Shown piece by piece: positions 44,394-53,557 of a stretch of 64,000 bases of DNA. Below the pieces are notes generated by a model. The model was not told where the DNA came from, did not search any database, and worked only from the letters and a program-made list of their open reading frames with translations. The DNA comes from Hymenobacter mucosus (GTDB taxonomy: Bacteria; Bacteroidota; Bacteroidia; Cytophagales; Hymenobacteraceae). Numbering within the stretch: the first letter of the stretch is position 1; each line of letters opens with the position of its first letter. The translations under genes and the position numbers were made by a program. The DNA lies in contig NZ_FZNS01000004.1 in the NCBI RefSeq assembly GCF_900188255.1, positions 186,001 through 250,000 on the forward strand, given 5' to 3'.

Positions 44394-46181
44394 TTACACG
44401 AACGTAGGACGATCTAGCTTTTTGGCAATGCGGTACGCGGCGTTTACTAGCCCTACGTGGCTGTATGCCTGGGGGAAGTTGCCCCATTGAGAGCCCGTTT
44501 TGGCGTCCACGTCTTCACTCAGCAATCCAAGGTGGTTGGTGTACGTGATGAGCTTTTCAAACTCCCGCACCGCGTCATCCAAGCGGCCCACGCAGGCTAG
44601 AGTTTCCACATACCAGAAGGAGCAGATAAGGAAAGTCGTTTCGGGGGTTCCAAAGTCGTCGGCGTGGCGGTAGCGGTAGAACAGGCCTTCGGGGGTCATC
44701 AACTCCTTCTCTAAGGCTTCTAAGTGGCGGTGAGCCCGCTCAGACGTTGGATCGAGGTAGCCCATCATGATGAGTTGCAGGGTACTAGCATCAAGGTGAG
44801 GCGAGCCAATGGCGTTGGTGTAGGCACCCCACTCGGGGCTGTAGCACTTCTCAATCCGCGACTCTGCTTCGTGCATGAGGCGAGTAGCCAATGCTTCCAT
44901 TTCCGTGTCGCCGAGCGAATGAGCCACCTTGCGCGCGGCGTGGCTGCCAGCCCAGTGAAACAGGTAGGTGTAGCAATGGTACTGGGCCAAGTTGCGGAAC
45001 TCCCACAATCCCGCGTCGGGCTGATCCATAGTGGCCTCAATGCGGTGCAAGGCCTCATACAGCAGTTTGGCGGGGTTCTGGCGCTCGGGGTCCAAGAAGC
45101 GGCAGTCCACGTAAAGCGGTAGCAAAGCCACCAGCACCTGCCCGTACACGTCGTTCTGAATGTGCGTGTACGCATCATTGCCAATACGCACGGGCTTGTT
45201 GCCTAGGTAGCCCTCCAAGTCCAGCTCCTGCTCTACCAGTTCCGAGGTGCCGCTGATGCCGTACAAAGGCTGGTACTTGTCTTTTACCTTGGTAGAGATA
45301 TTGGCGATGTAGTGGAAGTAGCGCTCCATTTCCTCGAAGTGGCCGATGTTGTTGAAGGCCGTGAGGATGTAGTATGTATCGCGCATCCAGCAGTACCGGT
45401 AGTCCCAATTGCGAGTGCTGCCCGGCGCCTCCGGCAACGATGTGGTACTGGCCGCAATGATAGCGCCTGTGTCCTCATACTGGTGAATTTTGAGGGCCAA
45501 GGCCGACCGGATAACCTGAGTTTGGTGGAAGCTGCTGATGCTGGTGCTCTTCACCCATGTACGCCAGTAGTCAATGGTGCTGCGTAAAAACCGCTCGGCG
45601 GTACTTTCCAGCGGGGCCTCTAGCGGGGCGCCGTAGGTCAGCACGAGATACTTCGTTTCGTTGAGCACAAATTCCTCCTCATCCAGCACATACGTGAGCG
45701 GAATGTTAGTTGTGAGGCGAATTTCCTCTTCCAAGCCAAGGAAAGCAATGTGATTGGAGCTACGCCGCCGGTTTAGGGGCAGCTGCCCGTACTGGCCCAC
45801 TGGCCGGCAAGCCACGCGCACCTGTGGGGTCCCGCTAATCAGTTCCACCTTCCGGATAAACATCAGAGGCTTGTAATAACGCTCGTACTGGGAGAAGCGC
45901 GGGGCAAAGTCCGTTACTCGGTAGGCACCATCAGCCGTAGTAATTTCCGTACACAGCACGTTGGTATTCTGCATGTAGTACTGGTGCGATTCGAAGCCCG
46001 CATCCGTATCGGCCGGCCGAATGCTGTACTCGCCCCCCTTTTGGGAGTCGAGCAAAGAGCCAAATACAAAGCTGCTGTCAAAGCGGGGCCAGCATAGCCA
46101 GCGCACGGCCGTGTCGGTGCCAATTAGGCCTAGGAAGGCGCAGTTGCCAATCAGGCCTAAGTCATAGGTATGTTTTGCCAT
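44394..46181 (-). CDS. Glycoside hydrolase family 15 protein (glucoamylase/trehalase-like)
   Basis: From the ATG at 46181 (MAKHTYDLGLIGNCAFLGLI) the protein has 595 residues, no signal peptide, an N-terminal beta-sandwich (VRWLCWPRFDSSFVFGSLLD) and an (alpha/alpha)6 barrel with the family marks GSTRNWDYRYCWMRDTYYI, DAGLWEFR and GNFPQAYSHVGLVNA. These mark the cytoplasmic GH15 group common in bacteria, whose members hydrolyse alpha-1,4/1,6-glucans or, in some lineages, trehalose. The nearby trehalose synthase makes a trehalase role possible but not proven. An upstream in-frame start at 46382 would add a low-complexity stretch and overlap the divergent gene, so I reject it. Confidence 0.92.
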   Translation of the reverse strand: MAKHTYDLGLIGNCAFLGLIGTDTAVRWLCWPRFDSSFVFGSLLDSQKGGEYSIRPADTDAGFESHQYYMQNTNVLCTEITTADGAYRVTDFAPRFSQYERYYKPLMFIRKVELISGTPQVRVACRPVGQYGQLPLNRRRSSNHIAFLGLEEEIRLTTNIPLTYVLDEEEFVLNETKYLVLTYGAPLEAPLESTAERFLRSTIDYWRTWVKSTSISSFHQTQVIRSALALKIHQYEDTGAIIAASTTSLPEAPGSTRNWDYRYCWMRDTYYILTAFNNIGHFEEMERYFHYIANISTKVKDKYQPLYGISGTSELVEQELDLEGYLGNKPVRIGNDAYTHIQNDVYGQVLVALLPLYVDCRFLDPERQNPAKLLYEALHRIEATMDQPDAGLWEFRNLAQYHCYTYLFHWAGSHAARKVAHSLGDTEMEALATRLMHEAESRIEKCYSPEWGAYTNAIGSPHLDASTLQLIMMGYLDPTSERAHRHLEALEKELMTPEGLFYRYRHADDFGTPETTFLICSFWYVETLACVGRLDDAVREFEKLITYTNHLGLLSEDVDAKTGSQWGNFPQAYSHVGLVNAAYRIAKKLDRPTFV

Positions 46182-46337
46182 CGGAAGAGAAGGTAGCGCG
46201 GCCGGGGGCCGAATGAAGTTCTGACCAGATAGTACCCTACCAGCGCCTTTCGGGTTGCCGTAGCCTTCGGTCCATTTGGCTCGTACAGCCAACTTTCTGC
46301 CTATCACTGCGCCATTGGCGCCCAACTCCCCCCGCTT

Positions 46338-47057
46338 TTGTCTGCTCCCAATTCGTCCTCTGGCTCTGCTCGCACCAACCACTTACCGCTGTACATTTCC
46401 TTGGCTTTGCTGGCTACTATGCTGGCTTGCTGGTTTTTGTGGCCTGCTTTTCAAACTACTCTCCGCGAAGGATTCACGGTATTGCGTAGCGGCGAGCAGC
46501 CCCGCATTGCCGCTTGGATGCACCAGTTTGGCTACTGGGGGCCAGTAGTATTAGTACTGGGCATGGTGGTACAAATGTTTTTGTTTGTCATCAATGTTGT
46601 ACTGCTGATTTTGGTAGCCATCCTTGCCTACGGGCCTTGGTGGGGCTCCCTGCTGGCACTCGGCGGGGTCGTAGTGGCTTCTAGCGTGGGCTACGCCTTG
46701 GGCTGGGCACTGGGCGAGTCTTTCGTGGCCCGGCTGCTGGGTCGCAAAACCGAACGTCACGTAGTCGATATTGTGCACGACTACGGGGTGTGGGCAATTA
46801 TCATTGCCCGCCTCTCTCCCGCCCTGTCCGACGACGCCATCAGCTTTGTGGCCGGACTGGCCCGAATGGGCTATCTTAAATTTATCACGGCTACTGTGGT
46901 AGGAGTAGTGCCTCTTATTGCCCTGCTGGCCTACTTAGGAGAGGAAAGCCAGCGGCTCAAAACTGGGCTTCTATGGGTGTCGGGGGTAAGTGTTGTGCTG
47001 TTTGGCGCCTACATTTGGTGGGACCGAGGCCGCAAGCGTGAAAAAAAATCTGCCTGA
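46338..47057 (+). CDS. TVP38/TMEM64 (VTT domain) family membrane protein
   Basis: The 239-residue frame starts with TTG at 46338; the first ATG (46419) would cut into the first membrane segment, so TTG seems the real start. It has about five to six hydrophobic segments and the VTT core: GYWGPVVLVLGMVVQMFLFV, LAYGPWWGSLLALGGVVVAS, SVGYALGWALGESFVARLLG and IIIARLSPALSDDAISFVAG. This is the DedA-related SNARE-associated superfamily; several members are now linked to lipid scrambling or flipping across membranes. The exact lipid is unknown. It lies divergent to GH15 with 156 bp between them and precedes the second tRNA-Glu. Confidence 0.9.
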   Translation: MSAPNSSSGSARTNHLPLYISLALLATMLACWFLWPAFQTTLREGFTVLRSGEQPRIAAWMHQFGYWGPVVLVLGMVVQMFLFVINVVLLILVAILAYGPWWGSLLALGGVVVASSVGYALGWALGESFVARLLGRKTERHVVDIVHDYGVWAIIIARLSPALSDDAISFVAGLARMGYLKFITATVVGVVPLIALLAYLGEESQRLKTGLLWVSGVSVVLFGAYIWWDRGRKREKKSA

Positions 47058-47104
47058 TATTACGGTAGTTAGCCCATCATCTTCGTTTTTTTCACATTGC
47101 CCTC

Positions 47105-47134
47105 TTGCGCTGAATCCATCGGGTTGTATCTTTG
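47105..47134 (+). promoter_or_regulatory. Bacteroidota-type promoter of the second tRNA-Glu
   Basis: TTG at 47105-47107 and TATCTTTG at 47127-47134 are exactly 19 bp apart, and the tRNA starts 32 bp after the -7 element, the same geometry as copy 1. The spacer differs from copy 1 at only two positions. Confidence 0.9.
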
Positions 47135-47166
47135 CAGCACCAAAACGGAAAAACGTCTGGTATTCT

Positions 47167-47238
47167 GGTCCGTTCGTCTAGGGGTTAGGACAGTAGATTT
47201 TCATTCTACCAACAGGGGTTCGATTCCCCTACGGACTA
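47167..47238 (+). tRNA. tRNA-Glu (TTC), copy 2
   Basis: The sequence is the same 72 nt as at 38212-38283: acceptor GGTCCGT/ACGGACT, anticodon TTC in GTAGATTTTCATTCTAC, T-arm CAGGGGTTCGATTCCCCT. CCA is not encoded. Confidence 0.95.
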
Positions 47239-47241
47239 CAC

Positions 47242-47276
47242 AAAAGGCCTTCTGCTTCTTTAGCAGAAGGCCTTTT
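47242..47276 (+). terminator. Intrinsic terminator of the second tRNA-Glu
   Basis: AAAAGGCCTTCTGCT (47242-47256) pairs perfectly with AGCAGAAGGCCTTTT (47262-47276) and is followed by TGTTTTTG. Confidence 0.88.
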
Positions 47277-47355
47277 TGTTTTTGCGCTATCAGAAAAATC
47301 CTGTTTTTGGCGTGAAAAATGTGGAGCACTAATGCGGGTACCTGCCCACTCGTTC

Positions 47356-47363
47356 TACCTTTG
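47356..47363 (+). promoter_or_regulatory. Candidate -7 element upstream of the unknown secreted protein
   Basis: TACCTTTG matches TAnnTTTG fully, 94 bp before the ATG at 47458. No TTG is found at -33 spacing. Confidence 0.35.
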
Positions 47364-47457
47364 CAGTGTCGCCCTTGTGCCGCTGGTTCCGATTTTTCGC
47401 TGCTTCCTGTCTGTTGTGCTGAAATCCGCTGATTTCCAGAGTTCGTCGGCCCGTCCG

Positions 47458-49602
47458 ATGCGTATTGTTCTGCTTGCTTGCCTGCTCTTGCTGAGTGTTT
47501 CTGCGGCGTGGGCACAACAGGTTCCCCTCCTGCGCGACCTGAGTTTGCGCACGGACACCACGCGCTACTCCATGAGCCGCAACACGGTGATGGTACAGGG
47601 AGAGCCAAACGTGTACTTCTACTACCGCCAGGACGACGAAACGGCTGAGCTACTGGTTTACCCCCAACTGGTACGATCTACCGCCCCCCTACGCTTGGTG
47701 CGCTCAGCCGATTTTCAGCTTATTGACTCCCTAACTGCCGTGGAAGGTGGGCAATACTACCGGGCTAAGCTGCGCTTTAAAGACTTGGGCGTAAACCGAT
47801 TCCTCAGCCTGTCGTTCCGCCAGCTCGCCGATTCGGCTGGTCAAGCCCCTCTGACTCAAACGGTAAAGCTGCTTCCCGTTACGCGCACTAACCTGGAGTT
47901 GCGCCCCGCTGATACGGAGCTATTTATTGGAGAAGAGAAGGTATTTGACCTGATCAGCAACAACGTGAAAAACATTCGGGTAAGCCCCGAGTGGACCCAC
48001 GGCCAAGATATCGACTACCGCATTGAACAGGACAAAGGCACTTTGCGCCTGCATGTGCTACCCAATGCCCTCGGCACGCGCTTACTTACCCTGCGCCCCC
48101 AAACGGAGCGGCCATTTCTTACCGATAACAACCGCCGCGTAACCTACGCCCTGCCTCCCATACGGCAGGAGTTCACGGTGAAGGCCGCTCGCCTCCGCTT
48201 TCTCAGCGTCGATAAGAAAGAAATTACACTGGATGAGGCGGCCCAACGGCGGGGAGTGGAACTGATTTTGGATAATGGCCGCACGTTTGACCTGAAGCGC
48301 ACCTACCGCATTGAAGACCAGGAGGAAGCCGGGGGAGCTTTGATTGCGGAGCTATTTACCCGTCAATACCTCACCAACGACCGGGTGTTGTGCTGGCTGC
48401 GGGTATTCAACACGCACCGCCAAACGGAAAGCTACCTCTACATCAAGGAAAACGACCAAGCCAAGTACGTTACCAATTTCAACATTTCGCCTAAAACCAG
48501 CATCACTACGGTGAGTGTGCGCCACCGCGGCAGTGACTGGACTACTAATACTAGTGTGAACCCCGGTGAAACGGTAGATGTGCGCTTGGAAGGGCAATCC
48601 TTAGCACGTGCCCGGTTTCACTTCGAAGATGTACAGATAGTACCTTCCGACTCCAGCATACGAACTGACGTGGCAGTAGTATACCGCCTGCAGGTACCCG
48701 TCACTATCGACAAAAAGCGCATTACAATTTATAATGCGGGCCAGCCTACCGGCCATAGCTTATCGGTACGGGAATTTCAGCGCCCTCACCCTCTTGATTT
48801 TGTGGGTGTCACCTTTGGCGAATCTCCACGCCCATTAACCCGCCTCAATGGTCCGGTCTTGTATGATCGGACTATTCGCGACGTAGTATTTAGCTTCAAT
48901 TCCGGTAGTATCGATTCCGACCAACAGTTGTACGGCAAGCAATACCTCACCTTTGATATTCGTACGCAGAATGCAAAAGGGGAGTTAATTGAGATGCGGA
49001 CTGTTGATAACGTAGTAATATGCCCCGATGGCAACTCCGTGCGTGCGGCCTTCTACCAGGACAAACAGTGTCAGGTAGGCAATATTAGTCTGAACAGTCT
49101 ACTGAACTACCGCAAGACCTACGACCTGGACGACTGGAGTACTATCATTATTACCGTAAAGCACACGCAAAGCCAATATCAGGAGCCCGGCTTCTCGCAG
49201 AAGTTGGAGCTAGTACTACAGCGCCGGGTAAAATTTGATATTGATATCAGTTTTCCAGCTGGTTTGCTTACCAAGCAGCTAACCGGCACAGTAGACAAGA
49301 ATAACTATACGGCGTTCAGTGGCATCAGCTTAGCAACCCTAGCTCAGTTCAGCTTTTATAACCCGAACAAAATCAACAAATTACGCCCTTATAAAGTAGG
49401 GGCGGGTTTTGTAGCGCTAAACGCATTTAACCTCAACAACGAAAATCAGAACCGAGACTTAGGGATTGTGGTGATAGGGTCGGTATACCCAACTCGTAGT
49501 GATGCTAAGCTAACATTCCCACTATACCTGGGAGGTGGCTACCTGATGAACAACGGTAACTTCTTCTTTCTTTTCGGACCAGGTATTGGCGTGCGTTTGT
49601 AG
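47458..49602 (+). CDS. Unknown large secreted or outer-membrane-associated protein
   Basis: I do not recognise this 714-residue protein. The ATG at 47458 opens a clear signal peptide (MRIVLLACLLLLSVSAAWAQ). The body is rich in beta-strand-like, alternating hydrophobic and polar sequence without repeats that I can name. The C-terminal 90 residues (from about VGAGFVALNAFNLNNENQ to FFFLFGPGIGVRL) look like terminal strands of a small outer-membrane beta structure, ending in an R-L dipeptide. Similar uncharacterised proteins are expected only in Cytophagales. It could be a surface or gliding/T9SS-linked protein, but no known partner is adjacent. It lies after a tRNA and ends at a hairpin. Confidence 0.8.
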   Translation: MRIVLLACLLLLSVSAAWAQQVPLLRDLSLRTDTTRYSMSRNTVMVQGEPNVYFYYRQDDETAELLVYPQLVRSTAPLRLVRSADFQLIDSLTAVEGGQYYRAKLRFKDLGVNRFLSLSFRQLADSAGQAPLTQTVKLLPVTRTNLELRPADTELFIGEEKVFDLISNNVKNIRVSPEWTHGQDIDYRIEQDKGTLRLHVLPNALGTRLLTLRPQTERPFLTDNNRRVTYALPPIRQEFTVKAARLRFLSVDKKEITLDEAAQRRGVELILDNGRTFDLKRTYRIEDQEEAGGALIAELFTRQYLTNDRVLCWLRVFNTHRQTESYLYIKENDQAKYVTNFNISPKTSITTVSVRHRGSDWTTNTSVNPGETVDVRLEGQSLARARFHFEDVQIVPSDSSIRTDVAVVYRLQVPVTIDKKRITIYNAGQPTGHSLSVREFQRPHPLDFVGVTFGESPRPLTRLNGPVLYDRTIRDVVFSFNSGSIDSDQQLYGKQYLTFDIRTQNAKGELIEMRTVDNVVICPDGNSVRAAFYQDKQCQVGNISLNSLLNYRKTYDLDDWSTIIITVKHTQSQYQEPGFSQKLELVLQRRVKFDIDISFPAGLLTKQLTGTVDKNNYTAFSGISLATLAQFSFYNPNKINKLRPYKVGAGFVALNAFNLNNENQNRDLGIVVIGSVYPTRSDAKLTFPLYLGGGYLMNNGNFFFLFGPGIGVRL

Positions 49603-49623
49603 AAAGTGAGAAGTACATAATCC

Positions 49624-49665
49624 GAGGTCCGCGGCGAGGAAATTTTTCTACTTGCCGCGGACCTC
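49624..49665 (+). terminator. Hairpin after the unknown secreted protein gene
   Basis: GAGGTCCGCGGC (49624-49635) pairs with GCCGCGGACCTC (49654-49665) over an 18-nt loop, 21 bp after the stop. No U-tract follows. Confidence 0.5.
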
Positions 49666-49729
49666 TGCGTATGGGGATAGGCAAGAGCTACGCTGTAGTA
49701 GCTCTGATGCATACTAGTCTTTGTCATCT

Positions 49730-51424
49730 ATGTCGGCCCCCATTACTGCTCCTACTTCTCCTGCCACCTCCGCCTCGCCTTTCACGCCCCTAAAGATTCC
49801 CTTCTTCCGGGTGCTATGGATTGCCTCCTTTGTATCGAACATTGGAACGTGGATGCAGAACGTAGGAGCCGTGGGCCTGATGACACAGCTGACTCCCTCG
49901 CCCGTGTTGGTGGCCCTGCTGCAGACAGCATCGGCGCTGCCCGTGTTTCTGCTGAGCTTGCCCGCTGGCGCCCTTGCCGATCTGGTGGACCGGCGCAAGA
50001 TGTTGCTCCTTACCCAAACCTGGATGGCGGCCACCGCCCTTGTGCTGGCTACGGTCACGCTGCTAGGCTACACGACCCCTTGGCTGCTACTGCTGCTCAC
50101 GTTTATGTTGGGCCTGGGTGGCGCGCTCAATAACCCCGTTTGGCAAACTGTAACCCCCGAGCTGGTACCCCGCCAGGAACTACCCCAGGCCATTGCGCTC
50201 AATAGTGTAAGCTTCAACTTAGCGCGGGCCTTTGGTCCTGCTCTGGGCGGCTTGGTTATCGGCTATTTTTCGGCGGGAGCCGCCTTCATGCTGAACGGAT
50301 TATCATTTTTGGCTACGATGTACATGGTGTGGAGCTGGAAACGCGCCCCCCAGGCTACTTCTACACTAGCTACAGAGCGGGTAGTAGCTGCTATTCGGGG
50401 TGGCATACGGTACGCACGCTACGCGCCACCAGTGCAGCATATTCTGGTACGGGGCGTTTGCTTCACGTTTGGCGCTAGTGCGCTGTTCGCCCTGATGCCG
50501 GCCGTAGTAGCCCGACGCCTACACGAGCCTACTTCCTTCTACTCTATGCTGCTTTCCTGCATGGGCTTGGGAGCTGTGCTGGGCGCATTCATTCTGCCAC
50601 GCCTTAACCGCCGCCTCACCATCGATTGGCGTGTGACGCTGGCTACCACTGCGTTTGCGGCCGGCTTGGTCGGTCTGGCATATGCTGATAACCACTGGCT
50701 GCTGTATGGGCTACTGGTGCTGGTGGGGCTGGCCTGGATGCTGGTATTGAACTCCTTTAGCGTGGGCGTGCAAACGGTGGTACCCCGGTGGGTTCAGGCT
50801 CGCACCATCAGTCTTTATCTGCTCACCATACAAGGCGGTATGGCCCTGGGTAGCGTGGTATGGGGTGCCGTGGCCGAACGGCTGGGCTTGCCGCTAGCGT
50901 TGGCGGGGGCGGCGGTCTGGCTAGGTCTGAGCACGTTGCTCGTGCTTCGCTTTTCGCTGCGCACTGGTGAAGGTCTCGATTTCACCCCGGCGCGCCCTCG
51001 TTTGGAGCCCGTACTGGCTACTGAGCCTGCTCCCGAAGAAGGCCCGGTCATAATTACCACTACCTACCACGTAACTTCCGACAACCGGCCTGCTTTCACC
51101 TACCTCATGGAACAGTTGGCGCGCATTCGGCGGCGCGAAGGAGCTATAGGCTGGGGCCTGTATGCCGATCTAGCCGAGCCAACGCGCATGGTAGAATACT
51201 TCATGACGGAATCATGGGAGGAACACGCCCAGCAGCACGAGCGAGGCGTCGGCCGCGACGAGGCCGACCTGAAAACCCAGATCAGAGCGCTGCACGAAGG
51301 TCCCGAGCCGCCTACCGTGTCGCACCTGCTGGCTCAGCACTACCAGTCTACGGCTACCCCACCCGTAATGGTACCCGGTAGCACCCGCCTAGTTGCCAGC
51401 ACGGCTGGCGAAGCGACAGCATAG
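49730..51424 (+). CDS. MFS_3-type exporter with C-terminal ABM-like domain
   Basis: From the ATG at 49730 (MSAPITAPTSPATSASPFTP) the protein has 564 residues. About 12 membrane segments span residues 25-415, with family marks FFRVLWIASFVSNIGTWMQN, LPAGALADLVDRRKMLL and RAFGPALGGLVIGYFSAGAA. This is the EntS-like MFS_3 group. The last 110 residues are a soluble dimeric alpha/beta-barrel domain of the antibiotic-biosynthesis-monooxygenase type (VIITTTYHVTSDNRPAFTYL, TRMVEYFMTESWEEHAQQHE), a fusion known in this family. The substrate is unknown; relatives export siderophores, drugs or metabolites. It precedes an ABC exporter by about 100 bp on the same strand. Confidence 0.92.
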   Translation: MSAPITAPTSPATSASPFTPLKIPFFRVLWIASFVSNIGTWMQNVGAVGLMTQLTPSPVLVALLQTASALPVFLLSLPAGALADLVDRRKMLLLTQTWMAATALVLATVTLLGYTTPWLLLLLTFMLGLGGALNNPVWQTVTPELVPRQELPQAIALNSVSFNLARAFGPALGGLVIGYFSAGAAFMLNGLSFLATMYMVWSWKRAPQATSTLATERVVAAIRGGIRYARYAPPVQHILVRGVCFTFGASALFALMPAVVARRLHEPTSFYSMLLSCMGLGAVLGAFILPRLNRRLTIDWRVTLATTAFAAGLVGLAYADNHWLLYGLLVLVGLAWMLVLNSFSVGVQTVVPRWVQARTISLYLLTIQGGMALGSVVWGAVAERLGLPLALAGAAVWLGLSTLLVLRFSLRTGEGLDFTPARPRLEPVLATEPAPEEGPVIITTTYHVTSDNRPAFTYLMEQLARIRRREGAIGWGLYADLAEPTRMVEYFMTESWEEHAQQHERGVGRDEADLKTQIRALHEGPEPPTVSHLLAQHYQSTATPPVMVPGSTRLVASTAGEATA

Positions 51425-51532
51425 GGCGGGGAAAACGAGCAATAAGTAAGGGTATACTTGAGTCTTCTAGTTGAAGCCAAAACCTTATGGCTCCTCTGCG
51501 GCTTTCTACCTGTCGTTCCCCTCTCACTCTTC

Positions 51533-53323
51533 ATGAAACTTCTCTACAGCTACCTCCGCCACTATTGGGGCCTACTAGCGCTGGCCTTGTTACTGGCGGC
51601 CATCAACCAGGTATTCTCCCTTCTTGACCCTTACATTCTGCGGCAAATTATTGACCGCTACGTGACACCTTCCCTACGGAACTCCCAGCATCCTACTTTC
51701 TGGCAGTTTCTGATGGGTGGGGCGGGCCTTCTAATTCTTAAAGCTCTGGGCGTAGCCATGGTGTCGCGCATTGCCAAAAACTTTCAGGACTACTACACCA
51801 ACGTCATCACCCAGCGGTTGGGAGCCGAGCTTTACTCCGATGGCCTGCGTCATTCCCTGGAGTTACCGTATCAGGTGTTCGAGGATCAGCGTTCGGGGGA
51901 AACTCTGGGCAAGCTACAAAAGGTGCGCACCGACGTGGAGAAGCTTATTCAGAGCTTTGTGAACGTGTTGTTTATCTCCCTGGTAGCCATTCTGTTCGTA
52001 TCCTGGTACGCCATCAGCGTGTATTGGCCCATTGCGGTGGTGTACTTTCTCACGATTCCGCTGCTAGGCTCCCTGAGCCTATTTTTAAGCAAGCGCATTA
52101 AGGTGATTCAGAAAACCATTGTGGCCGAAACCACGGCACTGGCCGGTTCCACCACGGAAAGCCTGCGCAACATTGAGTTGATTAAGAGCCTAGGGCTAGC
52201 TCAGCAGGAAACCCAACGCCTGAATACGACCACCGATAAGATTCTCAAGCTGGAGCTGAAAAAGGTGCGCTACCTCCGCTCCTTATCATTTGTGCAGGGC
52301 ACCTTCGTGAACCTGATGCGCAACGTGATTCTGATGATGCTGCTGTTTTTGGTAGTGCAAAAGATTATTTCAGTAGGCGAGTTCTTCTCCTTCTTTATCT
52401 ACTCCTTTGCCATCTTCGGGCCACTGCAGGAAATGGGCACTATTATCAATGTGTACCGTGAAACAGAAGCTTCCTTGGCTAACTACCAGCTTATTCTGGA
52501 CACGCCGAAGGAAATAAAGCCCGCCCAACCCAAAACCATCCGGCAGATTGAGACGCTGGCTTTCGACAGCGTGCATTTTCAGCACCTCACGGCCAACGTA
52601 CCTGCCCTGTCTGGCATCAGCTTCCAAACTAAACTAGGCGAAACCATTGCTTTCGTAGGTCCCTCGGGCTCGGGTAAAACTACGCTTGTAAAGCTGCTAG
52701 TAGGCCTCTACCCGCCCGCTGAAGGCCACATCCTATATAATGGCATTTCGGGCACTGAGCTCGACCTTGACACTCTGCGCGAGCAGATTGGATTTGTAAC
52801 GCAGGATACGCAGCTTTTTGCGGGCACCATTCGGGAGAATCTGCGTTTTGTGGCCCCAAATGCTACCGATGAGCAGTGCATTCAGGCGCTGCACCAAGCC
52901 GCTGCCGACGGGCTACTGGCCCGCGCCCCACTGGGGCTAGACACGGTAATTGGTGAGGGCGGTGTGAAGGTTTCGGGCGGGGAGAAGCAGCGCCTTAGCA
53001 TTGCCCGGGCCCTGCTGCGCCGCCCCACGCTGTTAGTTTTCGACGAAGCTACCTCCGCCCTCGACTCGCTCACGGAGGAAGAAATCAGCCAAACGGTACG
53101 GGAGTTGTCGGGCTCCCGCCAGCACATTACCATTCTGATTGCTCACCGCCTCAGTACCATCCTCCACGCCGACCGTATTTTCGTGCTAGAACGTGGTCAT
53201 GTAGCCGAGGCCGGCCGCCACGAGGAGTTACTGGCCCAACGTGGGCTTTACTATGCCATGTGGCGCCAGCAAATTGGCGAGCGGCCGCAGGAAGCCACGC
53301 CGCGCGCTACCGCTATGGTATAG
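51533..53323 (+). CDS. ABC transporter, fused membrane and ATPase domains
   Basis: From the ATG at 51533 (MKLLYSYLRHYWGLLALALL) the protein has 596 residues. Six membrane segments (about 10-310) are followed by the ATPase with Walker A GPSGSGKTT (about 377), Q-loop VTQDTQLF, signature VSGGEKQR (about 480) and Walker B LLVFDEATSALD (about 500), then the H-loop LIAHRLSTI. It is a half transporter of the MsbA/lipid-drug exporter type that should work as a homodimer. It starts 108 bp after the MFS exporter, so the two may be co-transcribed. The substrate cannot be told; lipids, peptides and drugs are all possible for this family. The following 234 bp hold no clear feature. Confidence 0.94.
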   Translation: MKLLYSYLRHYWGLLALALLLAAINQVFSLLDPYILRQIIDRYVTPSLRNSQHPTFWQFLMGGAGLLILKALGVAMVSRIAKNFQDYYTNVITQRLGAELYSDGLRHSLELPYQVFEDQRSGETLGKLQKVRTDVEKLIQSFVNVLFISLVAILFVSWYAISVYWPIAVVYFLTIPLLGSLSLFLSKRIKVIQKTIVAETTALAGSTTESLRNIELIKSLGLAQQETQRLNTTTDKILKLELKKVRYLRSLSFVQGTFVNLMRNVILMMLLFLVVQKIISVGEFFSFFIYSFAIFGPLQEMGTIINVYRETEASLANYQLILDTPKEIKPAQPKTIRQIETLAFDSVHFQHLTANVPALSGISFQTKLGETIAFVGPSGSGKTTLVKLLVGLYPPAEGHILYNGISGTELDLDTLREQIGFVTQDTQLFAGTIRENLRFVAPNATDEQCIQALHQAAADGLLARAPLGLDTVIGEGGVKVSGGEKQRLSIARALLRRPTLLVFDEATSALDSLTEEEISQTVRELSGSRQHITILIAHRLSTILHADRIFVLERGHVAEAGRHEELLAQRGLYYAMWRQQIGERPQEATPRATAMV

Positions 53324-53557
53324 CTTAACATAAGGCTACAAGATGAAGCAGGCGAGTTTGGTGGCATGGCCCCTAGGCTGCCTGCTGCACTAAGCAGGAG
53401 GAGCGTGAGGCTCAACGGTAGGGAGGTGAGTAACCGTAGCACTTCCTGCCGTTTTCTCCATTCTAAAACGCACCAAAATTGGACTTCTGGCGTTATATAA
53501 TCAGACTGCTTCGGCACGATTCCTGATTTGTTTGGTTTCTCACCTCACGCCTCTCCA

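Noticed and set aside
46182..46382. N-terminal extension of the GH15 protein
   Set aside because: It is Arg/Gly-rich without family similarity and would overlap the start of the divergent TVP38-like gene.
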